Source: CAYSHJ01 sp964589725 | GTDB lineage: Bacteria > Planctomycetota > Planctomycetia > Planctomycetales > Planctomycetaceae | NCBI GenBank assembly: GCA_964589725.1 | Contig: CAZPUJ010000623.1 | Span: forward strand, 1 to 15,546 | Direction of reading: 5' to 3' | DNA: 15,546 nt | Part shown: piece after piece, positions 13,994 to 15,546 of the stretch | Layout: the number at the start of each line of letters is the position of its first letter | How positions within the stretch are numbered: the first letter of the stretch is position 1 | Notes under the pieces: model-generated | What the model saw: the letters and a program-made list of their open reading frames with translations, nothing else | Databases searched by the model: none | Told to the model about the DNA's origin: nothing | Translations under genes and position numbers: made by a program

Positions 13994-14096
13994 AGGCGAG
14001 CGGCAAGAATTGATTTACCCAAAGTAGCCGTGGCACTCCGTGACACGACGGCTCCCGCCACGGAGTGTCGGGGCTACTATCTCCTGCCGCTCGCCT
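13994..14096. repeat. Nested palindrome: REPIN inside a 12-bp inverted repeat
   Basis: Outer arms AGGCGAGCGGCA (13994–14005) and TGCCGCTCGCCT (14085–14096) are a perfect inverted repeat. Inside, two GTAG-footed arms (14024–14053 and 14077–14054 on the minus strand) abut each other; both centre on CAC-TCC-GTG hairpins, and their first 19 bases agree at 15 positions. The element occupies the 328-bp divergent region between the PPC gene and the plus-strand DUF1501 gene. Apart from this and repeat copy E, that region shows no gene; promoters for both directions should lie here but none is convincing. Confidence 0.8.
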
Positions 14097-14219
14097 AATC
14101 CCGTTTGTCACTCCCTGCCGATCCGGTTAGAGTGTTGCACCCATCAGCCGGGTTTGATGTTTGGAGATGTTAATCCACTGGTCCGGGGAAAGCATCCGGC
14201 GAGTTTGCGGAGACGCAGA

Positions 14220-15546
14220 ATGTTGAGCTTGTTGGGGCCGAGGTTTCCGAAGACGCACGTGCTGAGCCGCCGCGAGATGATTCGCGTCGGCGGGTTGTCG
14301 ATGAGCGGCGTGGCGTTGAGCGATCTGCTGGCTCGCGCGGCTTCGGCCAAGCCGTCGGAGAACACGCAACGCGGTCCCGGATTCGGCAAGGCGAAGCGCT
14401 GCATTCTCCTGTATTTGTCTGGTGGTCATCCTCAGCATGACATGTTCGATCCGAAGCCGGACGCTCCGGTCGAGATTCGTGGCGAATTCGACACAATCGC
14501 GACATCAGTTCCGTCGATCCGTTTCGGCGAGCATTGTCCGCTGTCGGCCAAGCTGATGGATCAGATGGCGCTGATCCGCTCGATGAACCACACGCACAAC
14601 GATCATGGCCGCGGTTCGTATTGGATGTTTACCGGAGCCATGTATCCCGGCTCGGTGCCGGATGTGAATTCGATGTCGCGAGCGGACATGCCGCACCTCG
14701 GTTCGTGCATGGCGAAGATCGCTCCGGGCCAAGGCCCAATGTTCCCGTTCATCATCGTGCCGCATCGCATGGACGTGGCCGGCGGCCGCCGAGCTGGTCA
14801 ATTCGCCGGAATGCTCGGTCCGAAGTACGACCCGATGCTCACAGGCGGAAATCCCAACGACGACAACTTTCGGTTGGAACACGTGCCGCTCGTGCCGAAC
14901 GAAGACCCGACTGTGATTCGCCGCCGAGTCGGTCTCGTCGATCAGCTCAATCAGCAGGTCGAGTATCTTCGCGACGGCGCGTTGGCTCAGTCGCTGAAAG
15001 AGAATCAGACGAAGGCTCTCGACGTGGTCGGTTCGGAGGCCGTGCGTCGCGCGGTCGATCTGTCGGTCGTCGATGCACCGATTCGCGAGCGATACGGCCG
15101 CAACTTATTCGGTCAGTCGGTGCTGCTGGGCCGCCGACTGCTACAAGCGGGAACTCGGCTGGTGCAATGCAACTGGCAACGAACTCAAGGCAAAAACGGT
15201 TTTGCCTGGGACACTCACTGGAACAATTTTACCGCGCTGAAGGAAGAACTGATCCCTGCGTTCGACCGCGCGCTCTACGCACTGATGACCGACTTAGCTG
15301 CGACCGGTGAACTCGCCGAGACGCTGGTCGTCGTCGCTTCGGAGTTTGGACGCTCACCGAAAGTGACGCTCCGTAACGGTGGCCGCGAGCATTGGCCGGA
15401 ACTCTACAACGTCCTGTTCGCCGGAGCCGGCATTCAAGGCGGACAGACTTACGGAGCTTCGGACAAACTCGGCGCGTACCCGGCCGAGAATCCAGTCGGC
15501 CCGGCGGACTTCGTGGCCACGATCTACCACATGCTCGGCATCGACC
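14220..15546 (+). CDS. DUF1501 protein with Tat signal (third copy), 3' end cut by window
   Basis: 442 codons are visible and the frame is open at the edge. ATG at 14220 has GGAG 7 nt upstream; an in-frame ATG at 14157 lacks such a site and would put 21 extra residues before MLSLLGPRF. A twin-arginine motif lies at 15–25 (LSRREMIRVGG) followed by the hydrophobic LSMSGVALSDLL. DUF1501 motifs: ILLYLSGGHPQHDMFDPKP near 62–80, W330-D-T-H (FAWDTHWNNF), E375-F-G-R-S-P, R389-E-H-W and AGAGIQGGQTYGASDKLGAY near 401–420. The final visible residues (FVATIYHMLGID) match the end region of the other copies, so only a short tail is missing. Transcribed away from the minus-strand cluster, it probably heads a second exported-protein operon. 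Confidence 0.9.
   Translation, partial: MLSLLGPRFPKTHVLSRREMIRVGGLSMSGVALSDLLARAASAKPSENTQRGPGFGKAKRCILLYLSGGHPQHDMFDPKPDAPVEIRGEFDTIATSVPSIRFGEHCPLSAKLMDQMALIRSMNHTHNDHGRGSYWMFTGAMYPGSVPDVNSMSRADMPHLGSCMAKIAPGQGPMFPFIIVPHRMDVAGGRRAGQFAGMLGPKYDPMLTGGNPNDDNFRLEHVPLVPNEDPTVIRRRVGLVDQLNQQVEYLRDGALAQSLKENQTKALDVVGSEAVRRAVDLSVVDAPIRERYGRNLFGQSVLLGRRLLQAGTRLVQCNWQRTQGKNGFAWDTHWNNFTALKEELIPAFDRALYALMTDLAATGELAETLVVVASEFGRSPKVTLRNGGREHWPELYNVLFAGAGIQGGQTYGASDKLGAYPAENPVGPADFVATIYHMLGID

Noticed and set aside
14534..15310. 258-codon plus-strand frame
   Set aside because: It lies in a different frame over the DUF1501 gene, is Arg/Ser-rich and has no motifs: a high-GC shadow.

Overview
The window is about 15.5 kb of GC-rich chromosome from a member of the Planctomycetota. 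The diagnosis rests on gene content: three DUF1501 (Tat-exported, sulfatase/alkaline-phosphatase-like) proteins, one large BIG2–DUF1549–DUF1553 cytochrome-like protein and one PPC-domain secreted protein. This combination is a hallmark of planctomycete genomes. Nothing in the sequence fixes the genus.

Layout. (1) 1–1119, minus strand: a secreted NHL beta-propeller protein, followed 27 bp downstream by the first 29 codons of another exported protein that runs off the window. (2) 1120–4853: an accessory island. It holds a 44-codon remnant of what looks like a methyltransferase, a 770-aa protein joining a TM0106-type RNase H-like nuclease to an IS66 transposase, a decayed HNH fragment, and an intact Phd/YefM-like plus HNH-nuclease gene pair with a 4-bp overlap. 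(3) 4981–13891, minus strand: a planctomycete-type exported-protein cluster, in transcription order PPC protein, (GxxExxY insert), BIG2–DUF1549–DUF1553, DUF1501, DUF1501. (4) 14220–15546, plus strand: a third DUF1501 protein, divergent from the PPC gene and cut by the window edge.

The most unusual signal is in repeats rather than genes. Two families run through the cluster. Family 1 is palindromic. Each arm starts with GTAG and then forms a short hairpin with either a TCC triloop or a GCAA/GTGT tetraloop. I count eight arms at five loci, three of them paired head-on as in REPINs. Two of these pairs and one single arm lie inside open reading frames and are translated without breaking the frame. 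The GTAG foot is the mark of REP sequences mobilised by RAYT (TnpA-REP) transposases; no RAYT gene is in the window. Family 2 is a ~31-bp repeat with core CTTTGCGACCTTCTGTTC, present in five intergenic copies. Two of these sit as near-perfect inverted repeats (29/31) right around a GxxExxY (PD-(D/E)XK-fold) gene, so that gene looks like cargo of a small non-autonomous element inserted into the exported-protein cluster.

How the genes may work together. DUF1501, DUF1549/1553 and PPC proteins co-occur in planctomycetes and are exported; their biochemical role is not established, though cytochrome-like CxxCH motifs and a sulfatase-like fold suggest an envelope complex for oxidation or hydrolysis of a substrate. 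The island and the GxxExxY insert are separate mobile or selfish content. Calls come from reading the translations and from family knowledge; no database search was run.
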